A DNA stretch of 64,000 bases, taken from assembly GCF_002954325.1 (NCBI RefSeq), contig NZ_MQVX01000001.1, forward strand, positions 1,913,383-1,977,382, in the 5' to 3' direction. The stretch is from Aureicoccus marinus. Lineage in GTDB: Bacteria; Bacteroidota; Bacteroidia; Flavobacteriales; Flavobacteriaceae. This document shows positions 7,601 through 17,485 of the stretch, piece by piece; the stretch's first letter is position 1, and each line of letters opens with the position of its first letter. The notes beneath the pieces were generated by a model, which saw nothing but the letters and a program-made list of their open reading frames with translations, ran no database searches and was not told where the DNA came from. A program made the translations under genes and the position numbers.

Positions 7601-10556
7601 TATCGGTGAAATCCGTTCCGATTCTTAAGAAACCAACCAGATTTTCTTCATCACTAGGGTCAATTCTTTCGGCGTGCATAAACATGCGAATGCGCTCGTA
7701 CTGCCGCATATCGATGTTCAAGTTCTTAAAGACCCCTCGGGAATCTCGGGGTTCTAAATCATTCACCACAAAAGAGAGGGATTGCTCGTTCTGACGAATG
7801 ATGGTGTTATTGTTGTTCAACTGCTCCCGTACAACCCCTGGAGGCAGTACATAAGGAATCGGTGTTCTTCCTGAGTTTTCTTCGATGTTTACCGTATTCA
7901 CATCCGTTACCGTTCCGTCGTCATTCGGATTATCGTCAATACCGGGCTGAAGGGTGTTGGTGTAGCTTCGCCAATCACCGCGCACCAGATCCAAGGTTGC
8001 AAAACGCAAGACCACATCATTGGTAAAGCCCGTGAGGTACATCCGCATAAAACTCACCGATCTAAAATCGGTAATCCCGCCAACAGCGTCTGTAAAATCA
8101 GAAAGTGGAATCTTGTACTGAATCCAACGACGATTCAGTTGACTTCCGTTGGGCAGAGTCGGTGTTTGCCCTTCCCGAATATCCGTCACATATTGATCGG
8201 TGATCTGGGTATTGGGCTTGATCTGAATGCGGTATTCGTAATAGCTATTGACCGTATTCATGGTCAAATCGCGGTCAATATCTTCAACATCCGGCAGGGT
8301 GGTGCTTCCTCGATTTGTATTGGTGACCTCCACCGGCGAGTTTCCGTCTACGTTATTGAAGTCGAGGTAACGCTGCAAAATACCCCCTTCACGATTGAGG
8401 TAGTACTGGTAGTTATCCAGGGCAGGGTCAGGACCCGGGTTGTTGTATACGGCTGCTTCCTCCGTATCATTCAGCCCATCAAATCCAAGATCCTGCAAGC
8501 CCCGGTTTGCCGCATCAGCATCAAAGGCATAGACCAGGGATTGGGTGGCTGGAACCTTACCCCAGGTGGTGGTCGAGGTGAGATCAGATGAATTCACTCC
8601 GGGAAGTCCATTTTCGTATTGCTTGCGCCCGTCTTTCAGGATATCCTCCGAGATGTTCCCCAGGTTGATTACCAGTTCACCGGGGCCCGTTGCTTGGCCA
8701 TCGACATAGGGATCGAGCACCCAGAACTGGACAAATTCCACATTGGATTGTTCGAAGTTGGTACTGCTAAGCGAACGCATGATCCCCGCCCATTTCTGGT
8801 TAGGGGCATCGGAATCGAAGTTGGGATTGTTGTTGTAAGGACCTTTCTGATTCGGATAATAGGCAATATCCAAAGTTCCCTGCACCGTGGTCTGCCCCTG
8901 AGCGATATCAATCGTCGGAAAGACCTCATCAATAAAGACCCGACGGGTGGTATTCAAAGAAAGATCGTTGTCAGAAATTCCACTAGGGCGCTGGTTGGTA
9001 TAGAAGATCGGATCAATGGTATACCACGCCATCTTCGCACGACCAAAGCCAGACTGTAAATTGAGTGGATCGTCCGGAGAACTTCCCGGGAGTTGGTTCC
9101 CTGGAAAGAATTCCAGCGGCGGTGAAGCGAGAGTCCACCCTAAGGAAGACCGAATATCAATCAGGGCCTGAGCCCCTTCAAAGTCATCCAAGTAAGTGGT
9201 GGTTTCGCCATTAAAATCAGCATTCTTCGGTGAGTTCGGGCTCAAAAAGGCGAATTCCCCACGAAGGCTCAAATTCGACGGCTCATCCGTATCAATATTG
9301 GGCAGCTTGTTAACCAAACGGGTTAGGAAAGGAAGTTCTGTACTGAAGTTTCCGTTCATTCCAAAGACGGTATTGTTAACCGGCTCTACCCCAAAATTGG
9401 CCTTCTGGGTCAGGGGCCTCTCGTTCAGGTTGATCAGGGTACCTCCTAAAATAAAGTTGTCGTTAAACCGGTGCTCGACATTAATACCGGTAAAGCGACG
9501 GGTTTGCTGTCCGAATACGGCATTGTTTTCGACCGAAATATTAATCGGTGTATTACTCGCTTCCAAAGACGGATCGATCAGCTGCACGGTACCCGCTTCG
9601 TAATTCACGGTATAGTCAATTCCTTCTTGCAACTGTCGTCCACCGGCGGTTACCCGCACCGATCCGCGGGGAGGGTTGTAGGCACCAATTGGAATACCGC
9701 TACTGCCTTGGGATTTGTAGCGTCCTTTGATTTGGAAGCGGTTCTTCCCAGCATCCTGTAGCGAAGCCGCCTTGGTCTTGGCATACATATTTCGGAATAC
9801 ATACCTTTGCTGGTTGGGGTTGTATCCTTGGTCGTTCTCGACATCGTAGACCTCCCCAATATTTCCTCTCAAGAGTTCAAAGAGGTACTCCCCAAATGGC
9901 TCCACTTTGGTAAAGATGATGCGTCCGGTTTGCCCGTCAATCGTTATTCCCTGAACGTAATCAAAGAATCCATCTCCCCCATCCTGCACATCGTTGTAGA
10001 TATTGAGGCGGTCAAAGTTAAAGACGTTAATCAGGATGCGGTCTTGCAAATCTGCAGGCCATCCGTTGGTTGCATCCACAGGGGTAATGTAGTTTCTCGG
10101 GCTGGGATCCGAATAAAGGATGTTCAGCTTAAAATCTTCCTGACTCAACTGAAAAGCTCCGGTTGAGTAAATATTTTTCATCATCAAGTCCCAGATCGGG
10201 TCATCCACATTGGTGATGTTGCTCTTAAGCATCTTGAGGATCAAGGTGTTGTTATCAATAATGGGCTCTGCACCAGGGGCTACCGAAGTGGCTTCAATAC
10301 CCCCGTTCGCAAATTCACCCACCTGAAACACTTCGCCATTGAAGGTGTACTGAAAGGCCACCCCCAATACTTCGTCATTGCTCAAACGTTGGTTCAAAGA
10401 AATATACCCCAATTGGGAATCGAATTGGTAATCCCGTCCGACCTCCAGTTTACGGGCATTCTCCAAAATGGTGTAGTCAAAGCCTTGATTGGCCATATAA
10501 CCCGGAATACTGATTCCGGCTTCCACCGTCGCAATATCACGTATGTTGTCATTCAA
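4641..10556 (-). CDS. sprA: SprA/T9SS outer-membrane translocon, large C-terminal part (frameshifted gene)
   Basis: SprA is the giant beta-barrel through which the type IX secretion system exports proteins and gliding adhesins in Bacteroidota. This frame supplies 1,971 residues: repeated barrel strands, a region like [15 protein letters not shown] (about 458-472), many T-N-R-G-/N-N-N-I-type strand turns, and a terminal strand ending F-T-L-R-Y-N-F-G-N, as expected for a BAM-inserted protein. Its first codon as written is a TTG inside a conserved stretch; the preceding residues are in another frame at 10553-11320. Adding one base to the six-C run at 10566-10571 joins them ([12 protein letters not shown]). 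Whole gene: 4641 to about 11727, near 2,360 residues. Confidence 0.93.
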   Translation of the reverse strand: MNDNIRDIATVEAGISIPGYMANQGFDYTILENARKLEVGRDYQFDSQLGYISLNQRLSNDEVLGVAFQYTFNGEVFQVGEFANGGIEATSVAPGAEPIIDNNTLILKMLKSNITNVDDPIWDLMMKNIYSTGAFQLSQEDFKLNILYSDPSPRNYITPVDATNGWPADLQDRILINVFNFDRLNIYNDVQDGGDGFFDYVQGITIDGQTGRIIFTKVEPFGEYLFELLRGNIGEVYDVENDQGYNPNQQRYVFRNMYAKTKAASLQDAGKNRFQIKGRYKSQGSSGIPIGAYNPPRGSVRVTAGGRQLQEGIDYTVNYEAGTVQLIDPSLEASNTPINISVENNAVFGQQTRRFTGINVEHRFNDNFILGGTLINLNERPLTQKANFGVEPVNNTVFGMNGNFSTELPFLTRLVNKLPNIDTDEPSNLSLRGEFAFLSPNSPKNADFNGETTTYLDDFEGAQALIDIRSSLGWTLASPPLEFFPGNQLPGSSPDDPLNLQSGFGRAKMAWYTIDPIFYTNQRPSGISDNDLSLNTTRRVFIDEVFPTIDIAQGQTTVQGTLDIAYYPNQKGPYNNNPNFDSDAPNQKWAGIMRSLSSTNFEQSNVEFVQFWVLDPYVDGQATGPGELVINLGNISEDILKDGRKQYENGLPGVNSSDLTSTTTWGKVPATQSLVYAFDADAANRGLQDLGFDGLNDTEEAAVYNNPGPDPALDNYQYYLNREGGILQRYLDFNNVDGNSPVEVTNTNRGSTTLPDVEDIDRDLTMNTVNSYYEYRIQIKPNTQITDQYVTDIREGQTPTLPNGSQLNRRWIQYKIPLSDFTDAVGGITDFRSVSFMRMYLTGFTNDVVLRFATLDLVRGDWRSYTNTLQPGIDDNPNDDGTVTDVNTVNIEENSGRTPIPYVLPPGVVREQLNNNNTIIRQNEQSLSFVVNDLEPRDSRGVFKNLNIDMRQYERIRMFMHAERIDPSDEENLVGFLRIGTDFTDNYYQVELPLEYTSFGSTSPEAIWPSVNEINLALADLNQIKSIGIADQTLGQTVFYEVVDGNIQVVDEFAPRTPGRNRIGLRGNPSLGSIRAMMVGVKNQGDLPADGEVWFNELRLAGLDNKGGWAAVASLDANIADFASVTATLNTSTSGFGSVDQIPNERARQDQVTYDVVTNVNVGQLFPKKWGLQIPFNYGISETLITPEFDPVYDDLRLDDRIAAAANQGEAEAIREQAEDYTRRTSVNFIGVRKNRGEEAEANFFDVENFTFNYSYNETQHRDFEVASLTDQNVNTGVVYNHSFRPAPIAPFAKNDSILRSDYWKWLKELNFNLLPTSLQVNANYNRSFNQQRFRDVLEPGVEALDLPLLQQRNYVFNWQYALNYSISKSMRLNLTSSNNNIVRNYFNTEGDPNSGIDQTLDLWDGFFNVGEANRHSQQMELNYQLPYDKFPFLSFMSGDYTYTSNFDWQRGGDALFEVAGENINTVQNSSTHNLTTTFTFQSLYDLIGLKKRDGTEQPTSKPRLDKAGNPATDEKPPKKTSKAFNTLVDILTMVKRGTLSYTNTRGTVLPGYTRSVGFLGTTKPSLGFVFGSQADVRFAAARNGYLTQFDGFNSQFLQNKTTALNISATAQPTPEITIDLVADRQFSSNLQENFEVIDENGELVYNDLLTNTRGNFSITNNMIKTVFRKSDEFDSQTFEEFKDYRLTIAQRLANSRGQNTGNVDADGFPERYGKSNQDVLLPALIAAYTGESPETVNLDAFREVPIPNWTIKYTGLMNNKWFKKNFKRFSLTHGYRSAYSINSFQTNLEKLNTPIDPETGDIRPDDIISNVVLTDQFNPLIRLDFEMENSLSVLAEVRTDRAISLSFDNNLLTEVNGREFTLGLGYRIKDVKFVTNIAGEKTRLKGDLNLKADMSLRDNVTIIRNLDLNNNQITSGQQLWSLKFTADYALSQSLNALFFYDHSFSQFKVSTAFPQTTINAGFTLRYNFGN

Positions 10557-11320
10557 GACACTACTCCCCCCAATTTGGTGGGATCAAAATCGTTGGCGTC
10601 GTTTCGGGGCAATCCGCGGCTATCGGCTACATTAAAAAAGCCTGGTGGAGCTGCTCCTATTCGACCGATTCGGGTCTTCTCGAGCTCGGACTCCCCCAAA
10701 TCCTGGATGGCCACCACATTGCGAACATTCAGGGTTTGCTGAGTTCTGTTGGTCACCCAAACCTCCAAACGGGTAATCTGCACCTCACTTTGAATAAAGG
10801 GGTACTTTTCGAGGGCTGCATCGTAATTGTCCCGGAAGTACTGGGCCAAGAAAAAGTGCTTGTCTTCATCATAGTCCAGGGCAGTCAAAGCAAAATCATT
10901 CACGGTTCCTCCTCCTTGCGCTACAACAGTATTGTTTTGGGATCTTTGCTCAGAAAAGACTCCGGTGATGGTGGTTTTACCGAACTGTAATTGGGTCTTG
11001 ACACCAAAAAGACTTTGGGCGCCACTGATCAAGGTGCTGTTCAGAGGCAGGTTGACGTTACCAATTTCAATGGAACGAAGAATATCATCCTCCGTCGGGG
11101 TGTACTCTAACTTGATTAAGTTCTGGAAATCAAAGGTCGCCTCCGTATCATATTGGGCCGAAACCTGCAGTCGCTCTCCGACCTTCCCGAGCAAGCTCAA
11201 GCTGATGCGCTGATCAAAATCAAAAGAGAGGTTGGTCCGGTTTCGAGGCGAAAGCGCAGGGTTATCGTTCTTCTGCCAGATTAGCCCCAGATCCATAGCC
11301 ACAGAACCCTGTGGTATCAC
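10553..11320 (-). CDS. sprA: SprA, middle part (frameshifted gene)
   Basis: These 255 residues contain the most conserved SprA block: F-D-F-D-Q-R-I-S-L-S-L-L-G-K-V-G-E-R-L, Q-N-L-I-K-L-E-Y, G-N-V-N-L-P-L-N-S-T-L-I and S-L-F-G-V-K-T-Q-L-Q-F-G-K, followed by Y-D-E-D-K-H-F-F-L-A-Q-Y-F. The frame is open further upstream to the T-run at 11388-11392 and there encodes N-L-L-P-N-F-Y-I-N-N-S-F-F-E-S-V-F-G-G-N, also typical of SprA. It therefore has no start of its own. It ends at a premature stop next to the six-C run at 10566-10571. Confidence 0.93.
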   Translation of the reverse strand: MIPQGSVAMDLGLIWQKNDNPALSPRNRTNLSFDFDQRISLSLLGKVGERLQVSAQYDTEATFDFQNLIKLEYTPTEDDILRSIEIGNVNLPLNSTLISGAQSLFGVKTQLQFGKTTITGVFSEQRSQNNTVVAQGGGTVNDFALTALDYDEDKHFFLAQYFRDNYDAALEKYPFIQSEVQITRLEVWVTNRTQQTLNVRNVVAIQDLGESELEKTRIGRIGAAPPGFFNVADSRGLPRNDANDFDPTKLGGVVS

Positions 11321-11727
11321 CTCGATGGTGTTTCCGCCAAAAACCGATTCAAAAAAGCTGTTGTTGATGTAGAAGTTGGGTAACAGGTTTTTCGCGCCTC
11401 CTGCGTTCCTTCTTTTTTCCCGCTGAAGGCGTCAATTTTTTGCTTGAAATACTCCTTCATGGACTGCTCACGCACCAGATCAAAGTATTCTTTAGGAGAG
11501 AGAAACAGGGGGTAGTTGATATCGTATTTGCCTACCTTCTCCGTAAAGACATAGACATCGAGCTTGGGATCATAGGAATACTTGGCAACAATGCTTTTGG
11601 GATTCGCCAGTTTGATGCGACCAAGGGACACACCGGTTTTCACCGAATCTGTCGCTATAGAGTCCTGGGCGTACAACGAGGCGCTGCAACCCAGTGCAAA
11701 AAACAGAATTAGACATCTAAATAACAC
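11317..11727 (-). CDS. sprA: SprA, N-terminal part with signal peptide (frameshifted gene)
   Basis: The beginning of SprA. A GTG at 11727 gives a clean signal peptide (LFRCLILFFALGCSASLYAQ, cleavage after AQ); a TTG at 11760 is the only longer choice and adds a charged stretch before it. Then come Y-S-Y-D-P-K-L-D-V-Y-V-F-T-E-K-V-G and P-L-F-L-S-P-K-E-Y-F-D-L, typical SprA N-terminal sequence. After Q-E-A-R-K the frame leaves the conserved path. One more base in the five-T run (plus strand) at 11388-11392 restores R-K-N-L-L-P-N-F-Y. The start is 6-39 bases downstream of the ruvA stop, so it is probably cotranscribed with ruvA and maeB. Confidence 0.88.
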   Translation of the reverse strand: MLFRCLILFFALGCSASLYAQDSIATDSVKTGVSLGRIKLANPKSIVAKYSYDPKLDVYVFTEKVGKYDINYPLFLSPKEYFDLVREQSMKEYFKQKIDAFSGKKEGTQEARKTCYPTSTSTTAFLNRFLAETPSR

Positions 11728-11765
11728 GCATTTAGATCCGTATCGTGGCCCTACTTCCAAACTAC

Positions 11766-12347
11766 TTACAAATTTTTAAGGGCGTACTTGATCATTTCTT
11801 CTACACCCAACGAAGGTTGATCGGCCAATACCTTGTCTATGACCTTCTCTGCAGACCTTCGCGCAAATCCCAAAACTTCTAAAGCTGATAACGCTTCTTC
11901 TTTGGCGGTATTGCCTGAGGATTTTGAAAGTTCTTCACTGAACTCCAAGCTTAAAATTTTATCCTTCAAATCCAAGATAACTCTCTGGGCTGTTTTGGCT
12001 CCTATTCCCTTGACAGCCTGAATGGAAGCTGCATTTCCTCCCGATATAGCCTGCACCATTTCGGCTGGAGACATGGCCGACAATAAATTGCGGGCCGTAC
12101 TTGTTCCGATTCCGGAAACACTCAGTAAAAGACGAAACACCTCTCGTTCCGACGGTTCGGCAAAACCGTACAAGGTGTGGGCGTCTTCTTTGATGTGTAA
12201 ATGGGTATAAATGTGTTGCTGCTCTTCCCCACTCAACAGCCCATACGTATGGAGTGAAATATGCAGCATATAGCCTACCCCCGCTGCTTCAACAATGACA
12301 TAAGCCGGGGTTTTTTCTATCATCCTTCCGGAGATGTGTGTAATCAT
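11766..12347 (-). CDS. ruvA: Holliday junction branch migration protein RuvA
   Basis: Binds Holliday junctions and loads the RuvB motor during recombinational repair. The product has 193 residues with all three RuvA domains: an OB-fold N-terminus beginning MITHISGRM, two helix-hairpin-helix motifs (S-V-S-G-I-G-T-S-T-A-R near 78 and V-K-G-I-G-A-K-T-A-Q-R near 113), an acidic/Ser linker and a C-terminal domain with A-L-S-A-L-E-V-L-G-F that contacts RuvB. Its start overlaps the maeB stop by 4 bases. ruvB is about 5 kb away at 17486. Confidence 0.97.
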   Translation of the reverse strand: MITHISGRMIEKTPAYVIVEAAGVGYMLHISLHTYGLLSGEEQQHIYTHLHIKEDAHTLYGFAEPSEREVFRLLLSVSGIGTSTARNLLSAMSPAEMVQAISGGNAASIQAVKGIGAKTAQRVILDLKDKILSLEFSEELSKSSGNTAKEEALSALEVLGFARRSAEKVIDKVLADQPSLGVEEMIKYALKNL

Positions 12348-14638
12348 TCTTTTTGTTTAGCTTTTTTGCGCTTTTCTCGTTCTTGCGCGTCGAGCACTGC
12401 GACAGCGGCCATATTCACCATTTCATCTACACTGGCGCCTAGCTGAAGGATGTGCACTGATTTGCGCAAACCGACAATCACCGGTCCAATGGAGGTGGTG
12501 TTGTTCAGCCCTTTGAGCAACTTGTAGTTGATATTGGCCGCATCGAGGTTGGGAAAGATTAGGACGTTTACTTTTTTACCCGCTAGTTTACTGAAGGGGA
12601 AATTACTGCGACAGAGTTCCTGATCCAGTGCAAAATCGGTTTGAATTTCGCCATCAACAATCAGCTTGGGGTCCTGTTCGTGGATTAGGCGAACCGCCTC
12701 GCGAACCTTAACCGCTGCCGGGTGATTGGAAGAACCGTAATTGGTGTAAGACAGCATCGCTACCACGGGTTCAAACCCAAAGGTTCGGGCCATATTTGCG
12801 GCCATCTGAGCGATTTCGGCTAACTCTTCCGCATTGGGGTCGATATTGATACTGGTATCCGCCAGGAACAAAGGACCTCGACTGGTGAGCATGACATTGA
12901 CGGTCGCCGCACGAGTCACTCCTTTGGAACGGCCCAATACTTCAAATACGGGCTTGAGCACCTTCGGATAGGATCGGGAATAACCCGAAATCATACCGTC
13001 AGCCTCGCCTTCCAACAACATGGTAGCGCCAAAGTAATTGCGCTTCCCCATATTGACATGAGCACTGTATCGGGTCTCGCCTTTGCGGTGTCTTTGCTGC
13101 CACAATTTATCCGCGAAACGACGGCGCATGGAAGCGAACTCTGGCACCCGCGGATCGATGATCGGAACATCGGCGTCGAATTCCAACACCTTCATGTGCT
13201 CCTTGATTTTTTCTTGATTTCCGAGGAGAATCGGATAGGCTATTCCTTCCTCATATACGATTTGTGCTGCTTTAATTACTTCAAGCAGTTCAGCTTCAGC
13301 AAACACAATTCGCTTTGGATTCATCTTGGCACGGGTGTGCAAGGAACGGATGAATTTGCTATCGTTCCCGGAGCGCAAAAAGAGCTCCTCCTCGTATTTC
13401 TCCCAGTTTTCAATCGGTGCTCTGGCCACACCAGTTTCCATGGCTGCCTTAGCAACGGCCGGAGGAATTCGGGTAATCAGACGAGGATCAAAAGGTTTGG
13501 GTATAATGTACTCCCGTCCAAAGGTCAGACGAGTAATATCATAGGTGATGTTGACTTGTTCGGGAACAGGCTCCTTGGTCATTTCAGCCAAGGCCCGCAC
13601 TGCAGCCATTTTCATTTCTTCATTAATCTTGGTGGAACGAACATCCAGTGCTCCTCTAAAAATAAAAGGGAAGCCCAGCACATTGTTCACCTGATTCGGG
13701 TGGTCCGAGCGCCCGGTCGCCATAATAATATCTGAACGGGTTTCACAGGCGAGCTCGTAGGGAATCTCAGGATCCGGATTCGCCATGGCGAACACAATCG
13801 GATTGGGGGCCATACTGACGAGCATCTGAGGACTTACAATACCGGCAATGGACAGACCAATAAAAACATCCGCGTCCTTCATCGCCTCCTCCAGAGAATC
13901 GATTTTGCGATGGGTGGCAAACTCCGCCTTTTCGGTACTGAGGTTCTCACGGTCTTTGCGAATTACCCCCTTGCTGTCTAGCATGACCAAATTCTCGCCT
14001 TTCAGCCCAAAGGCTTTGTACAAGCGGGCACAGGAAACCGCAGCAGCCCCTGCTCCACTCACTACAACCTTGACTTCCTCGATTTTCTTTTCGGCCAGCT
14101 CCAAGGCGTTTAGCAGTGCCGCGGCAGAGATAATGGCCGTACCGTGCTGGTCATCGTGCATCACAGGGATGTCCAACTCTTCCTTGAGTCGCCTTTCGAT
14201 TTCAAAAGCCTCGGGAGCTTTAATATCTTCCAGGTTAATTCCCCCAAAAGTGGGCGCAATGATCTTAACTGTCTCTATGAATTTTTCGACATCCGTGGTA
14301 TCGAGTTCCACATCAATCCCATCGATATCCGCAAAAATTTTAAACAGCAAGCATTTCCCTTCCATAACCGGCTTGGAAGCTTCGGGCCCAATATTCCCAA
14401 GACCCAGTACTGCGGTGCCATTCGATATTACAGCCACTGTATTTCCTTTGGCGGTGTAGCGATAGACCTCTTCCGGGTTCTTCTCGATTTCCAAACAAGG
14501 CTCTGCTACTCCTGGAGAATAGGCCAAAGCCAGATCTCTTTGAGTCTCATAGGGTTTAGTCGGAACGATCTTGATTTTTCCTGGCTGCGGTTTTGCGTGA
14601 TAAACCAGGGCTTCACGGCGCTGTTTTTCTTTGCTCAT
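12344..14638 (-). CDS. maeB: NADP-dependent malic enzyme (malic domain plus phosphotransacetylase-like domain)
   Basis: Decarboxylates malate to pyruvate with reduction of NADP. It is the large 764-residue form. The catalytic half holds A-Y-S-P-G-V-A-E-P-C (about 39-48), H-D-D-Q-H-G-T-A (161-168) and the nucleotide-binding V-V-S-G-A-G-A-A-A (192-200). From about residue 430 a phosphotransacetylase-like domain follows, ending G-L-N-N-T-T-S-I-G-P-V-I-V-G-L, which in MaeB enzymes is regulatory and not a working acetyltransferase. The C-terminal tail is rich in Lys/Arg/Glu. It is the first gene of the maeB-ruvA-sprA run. Confidence 0.95.
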   Translation of the reverse strand: MSKEKQRREALVYHAKPQPGKIKIVPTKPYETQRDLALAYSPGVAEPCLEIEKNPEEVYRYTAKGNTVAVISNGTAVLGLGNIGPEASKPVMEGKCLLFKIFADIDGIDVELDTTDVEKFIETVKIIAPTFGGINLEDIKAPEAFEIERRLKEELDIPVMHDDQHGTAIISAAALLNALELAEKKIEEVKVVVSGAGAAAVSCARLYKAFGLKGENLVMLDSKGVIRKDRENLSTEKAEFATHRKIDSLEEAMKDADVFIGLSIAGIVSPQMLVSMAPNPIVFAMANPDPEIPYELACETRSDIIMATGRSDHPNQVNNVLGFPFIFRGALDVRSTKINEEMKMAAVRALAEMTKEPVPEQVNITYDITRLTFGREYIIPKPFDPRLITRIPPAVAKAAMETGVARAPIENWEKYEEELFLRSGNDSKFIRSLHTRAKMNPKRIVFAEAELLEVIKAAQIVYEEGIAYPILLGNQEKIKEHMKVLEFDADVPIIDPRVPEFASMRRRFADKLWQQRHRKGETRYSAHVNMGKRNYFGATMLLEGEADGMISGYSRSYPKVLKPVFEVLGRSKGVTRAATVNVMLTSRGPLFLADTSINIDPNAEELAEIAQMAANMARTFGFEPVVAMLSYTNYGSSNHPAAVKVREAVRLIHEQDPKLIVDGEIQTDFALDQELCRSNFPFSKLAGKKVNVLIFPNLDAANINYKLLKGLNNTTSIGPVIVGLRKSVHILQLGASVDEMVNMAAVAVLDAQEREKRKKAKQKE

Positions 14639-14772
14639 GACCTGCTAGATTGGGGTAAAGGTAAGGGTAATCCCCCTGATCCCCGAAACCCCTTTTTCAA
14701 AAAAAAGGCAGGGAGCAAAATGGGTTACCCCAAAAGTTTCTGATACTTGGGATTGTTCTGCTCATCATAAGA

Positions 14773-16431
14773 TCACTGCACCGTCTGTTGATCCTTGGGC
14801 AAATTCAAGCGCAAGGCCAAGATCGCAGCAATACTAAAGAACACCCCCGCAAACAAAATGGCATTGGTGGCGTCGTTATCTAAATAGTTTTTGATAATCG
14901 GACCAAAGCTTACCGTCTGAATGAGCATAGGAATAACAATCATCATATTGACAATTCCCATATAGACCCCTCGGCGTTCTTCCGGAATAACTTTAGAGAC
15001 CATGGCGTATGGAATACCCATCATCGCCGCCCATCCAATTCCAAATAAAATCATTGGAGCCAACAGAAGCCATTTATCGGTAATGAAAGGCATACTCAAC
15101 ATGGCAATGGCCGAAAGGAAAAGACAGACCACATAAACCAATTTTGACCCAATTCTTGAAGCCAAAGGCACCAAGGCCAAGGCCACAAGCATGGTCACAA
15201 AATTGTAGGTACCGTTCATTAAACCAGCATGTCCTAAAGCCTGTTCAGCCAAGGATTGGATATTCTCAGCAAAAGACTGGTCTGCCGAATTGATCTCGTT
15301 ACCTGCCTTAAAAGATTCCATAATCCCATTGAACCGATCGTTATCCTCATTCGAAATCCCATACAAACTGGTTCTTAACATGGGCGGCAAAAACTGCCAG
15401 TAGATAAAAAGGGCATACCACTGGAACAAATAGACAGCAGCCAGCTTCCATAAAAAACCAGGCATAACCCCTATCGCCTCAGCTGCTTCCAATAAGGGAT
15501 CCAAGGTGGCTCCCAATCGCTTAAGGGTCTTATTGGTTTTGTTCTTCTTAATCAACTTGTACAAAATGTATAGCCAGAAGAACGCATAGATCAATACGAC
15601 AATGACTCCAAGGTTGATATTGTCCCAAAGCTGAGGGTAAACTTCCGCAGTAATATAACCTAGCACAAGAGGCACTGAGAAAATCACCAAAAGAACACTG
15701 AGGATCTGCACCATTGGCGAAGGTGTATCGGCATTGTGTTCTTGAATCTCTTTTAGCTCTTCCTCCGATGGTGGTATTTCAGGCGTTTTCCAGACCGACC
15801 ACAAAATCGTTCCTATAGACGCCAAGGCTCCCAAAAAGAAAGAATAGTAGACCCAGGTGGGAATAGACGAAACACTTTCTTCCGTCCCACTAAAAAGTCC
15901 TCCCCCCTCAACAGGCGTACTGAACCAATGCTGAAAAGCAAAAAGAGAAAGGTTGGCGAGGGTAATCCCGGCTCCTACAAAAAGACTCTGCATTTGGTAC
16001 CCATAGGTCAACTGATCGTCCGGCAGTTTATCACCTACAAAAGCACGATAGGGTTCCATGGCCGTATTGTTTCCAGCATCCAAAATCCAGAGCAATCCTA
16101 CAGCAAACCACAATTCAGGACTGAAAGGAAAGGCGAATAAACACAAACTAGCCAGAATCGCTCCAATCAGGAAAAAGGGCTTTCGGCGACCTCCCCATTT
16201 CGGAGACCAGGTCTTATCCGAAATCGCACCAATGATGGGCTGAATCAATAAACCCGTGACCGGGCCCGCCAGATTCAGTAAAGGTAATTCGTCGTGATGC
16301 GCTCCAAGGAAAGAAAAAATAGGACTAACAGCAGTCTGTTGCAGACCAAAACTAAATTGGATTCCGAAGAATCCAACGTTCATATTCCAGATTTGCCAAA
16401 AATTCAATCTGGGTTTAACCAATTTTGCCAT
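14773..16431 (-). CDS. MFS transporter, SLC45/GPH-like sugar carrier
   Basis: A 552-residue inner-membrane carrier with about 12 hydrophobic segments. The first helix N-V-G-F-F-G-I-Q-F-S-F-G-L-Q, the Q-P-I-I-G-A-I-S-D-K-T-W loop and G-G-R-R-K-P-F-F (about 81-88) are the hallmarks of the SLC45-like/maltose-type MFS group, and D-A-G-N-N-T-A-M-E-P-Y-R matches its second signature. A soluble insertion of about 90 residues separates parts of the two halves. Substrate is likely a disaccharide but cannot be told from the sequence. A GH13 glucosidase that could process such a sugar lies 20 kb away, not adjacent. Confidence 0.82.
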   Translation of the reverse strand: MAKLVKPRLNFWQIWNMNVGFFGIQFSFGLQQTAVSPIFSFLGAHHDELPLLNLAGPVTGLLIQPIIGAISDKTWSPKWGGRRKPFFLIGAILASLCLFAFPFSPELWFAVGLLWILDAGNNTAMEPYRAFVGDKLPDDQLTYGYQMQSLFVGAGITLANLSLFAFQHWFSTPVEGGGLFSGTEESVSSIPTWVYYSFFLGALASIGTILWSVWKTPEIPPSEEELKEIQEHNADTPSPMVQILSVLLVIFSVPLVLGYITAEVYPQLWDNINLGVIVVLIYAFFWLYILYKLIKKNKTNKTLKRLGATLDPLLEAAEAIGVMPGFLWKLAAVYLFQWYALFIYWQFLPPMLRTSLYGISNEDNDRFNGIMESFKAGNEINSADQSFAENIQSLAEQALGHAGLMNGTYNFVTMLVALALVPLASRIGSKLVYVVCLFLSAIAMLSMPFITDKWLLLAPMILFGIGWAAMMGIPYAMVSKVIPEERRGVYMGIVNMMIVIPMLIQTVSFGPIIKNYLDNDATNAILFAGVFFSIAAILALRLNLPKDQQTVQ

Positions 16432-16550
16432 ATAGTTAGTTTGTCAAGTGCCTTTCAGTAAAAGACAATCGCCTCTCAAGATAGTATTTTTCGCCAAGGA
16501 AAAACCAATGAGCTCACCAAAATCTAACACGAAAGGAATGGCTAATCCCC

Positions 16551-17480
16551 CTATTCCAAAAACGTAATGTTTCGGTTGAGGCCAGAGAACTTCGTCCTTT
16601 TTACCGCTGACTTTTTGAAGACCTTGCGAAAAACTTCTTCTGTAATTTCCTCCCAATCCCTTTTGGTCATAGACAAAAGTTCAGGATGCGGATTAAACCG
16701 AGGCTCTGCATGTGGACTGGAAAAACGATTCCACGGGCATACGTCCTGGCAGACATCACAACCAAACATCCAATCATCAAACTGACCACTCATGGCCGAA
16801 GGCAGCTCGTCTTTCAGCTCAATGGTGAAATAAGAAATACACTTGCTTCCATCGACCTGATAAGGCGCGATAATCGCCTGTGTGGGACAGGCGTCTATAC
16901 AAGCGGTGCAACTGCCACAGTGATCCGTAACTGGCGTGTCGTAGACCAAGGGCAGATCCACAATCAATTCAGCGATAAAATAAAAGGAGCCGACCTTCTG
17001 TGACAAAAGGTTGCTGTGCTTTCCGATCCAGCCCAGTCCACTTTTGGCTGCCCAGGCCTTGTCCAGCACAGGAGCAGAGTCCACGAACCCCCTTCCGTCC
17101 ACTTCCCCGATATGATCGCGAATAAAGGCCAGGAGTTCTTTGAGTTTATCCCGGATAACAAAGTGATAGTCTTCCCCGTAGGCGTATTTCGAGATTTTAT
17201 AAGACTCCTCATTCTGTTGTTCATCGGGGTAATAATTCAGCAGCAGAGAAATAACCGACTGTGCTCCGGGCACCAACAAGCGGGGATCAAGGCGCTTGTC
17301 AAAGTGGTTTTCCATATAGTGCATTTGCCCGTGCATGCCCTGCTTAAGCCACTGCTCCAATCGAGGCGCCTCTTCCTCCAAAAAATCCGCCTTAGAAACA
17401 CCACAAGACAAAAAACCGAGGCGCTGGGCTTCGGTCTTGATCATTTCGGTGTGTTTCTCTCTAAGGCTTTGTTGAATCAT
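16551..17480 (-). CDS. queG: Epoxyqueuosine reductase
   Basis: Cobalamin- and iron-sulfur-dependent enzyme that reduces epoxyqueuosine to queuosine in tRNA wobble positions. Length 309 residues. Both 4Fe-4S motifs are present: [12 protein letters not shown] (188-199) and [10 protein letters not shown] (241-250), with an extra Cys at 214. [10 protein letters not shown] (131-140) carries the conserved active-site Asp, followed by K-S-G-L-G-W-I-G-K. The start is 5 bases after the ruvB stop. The C-terminal HEAT-repeat extension found in longer QueG proteins is absent. Confidence 0.96.
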   Translation of the reverse strand: MIQQSLREKHTEMIKTEAQRLGFLSCGVSKADFLEEEAPRLEQWLKQGMHGQMHYMENHFDKRLDPRLLVPGAQSVISLLLNYYPDEQQNEESYKISKYAYGEDYHFVIRDKLKELLAFIRDHIGEVDGRGFVDSAPVLDKAWAAKSGLGWIGKHSNLLSQKVGSFYFIAELIVDLPLVYDTPVTDHCGSCTACIDACPTQAIIAPYQVDGSKCISYFTIELKDELPSAMSGQFDDWMFGCDVCQDVCPWNRFSSPHAEPRFNPHPELLSMTKRDWEEITEEVFRKVFKKSAVKRTKFSGLNRNITFLE

Positions 17481-17485
17481 AAAGT

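Noticed and set aside
14689-14709. A/T hairpin between the MFS gene and maeB as a terminator
   Set aside because: It is made almost only of T and A runs with a two-base GC clamp; too weak to call.
16444-16656. Short minus-strand frame between the MFS gene and queG
   Set aside because: Most of it overlaps the conserved end of queG in another frame and it has no recognisable features.
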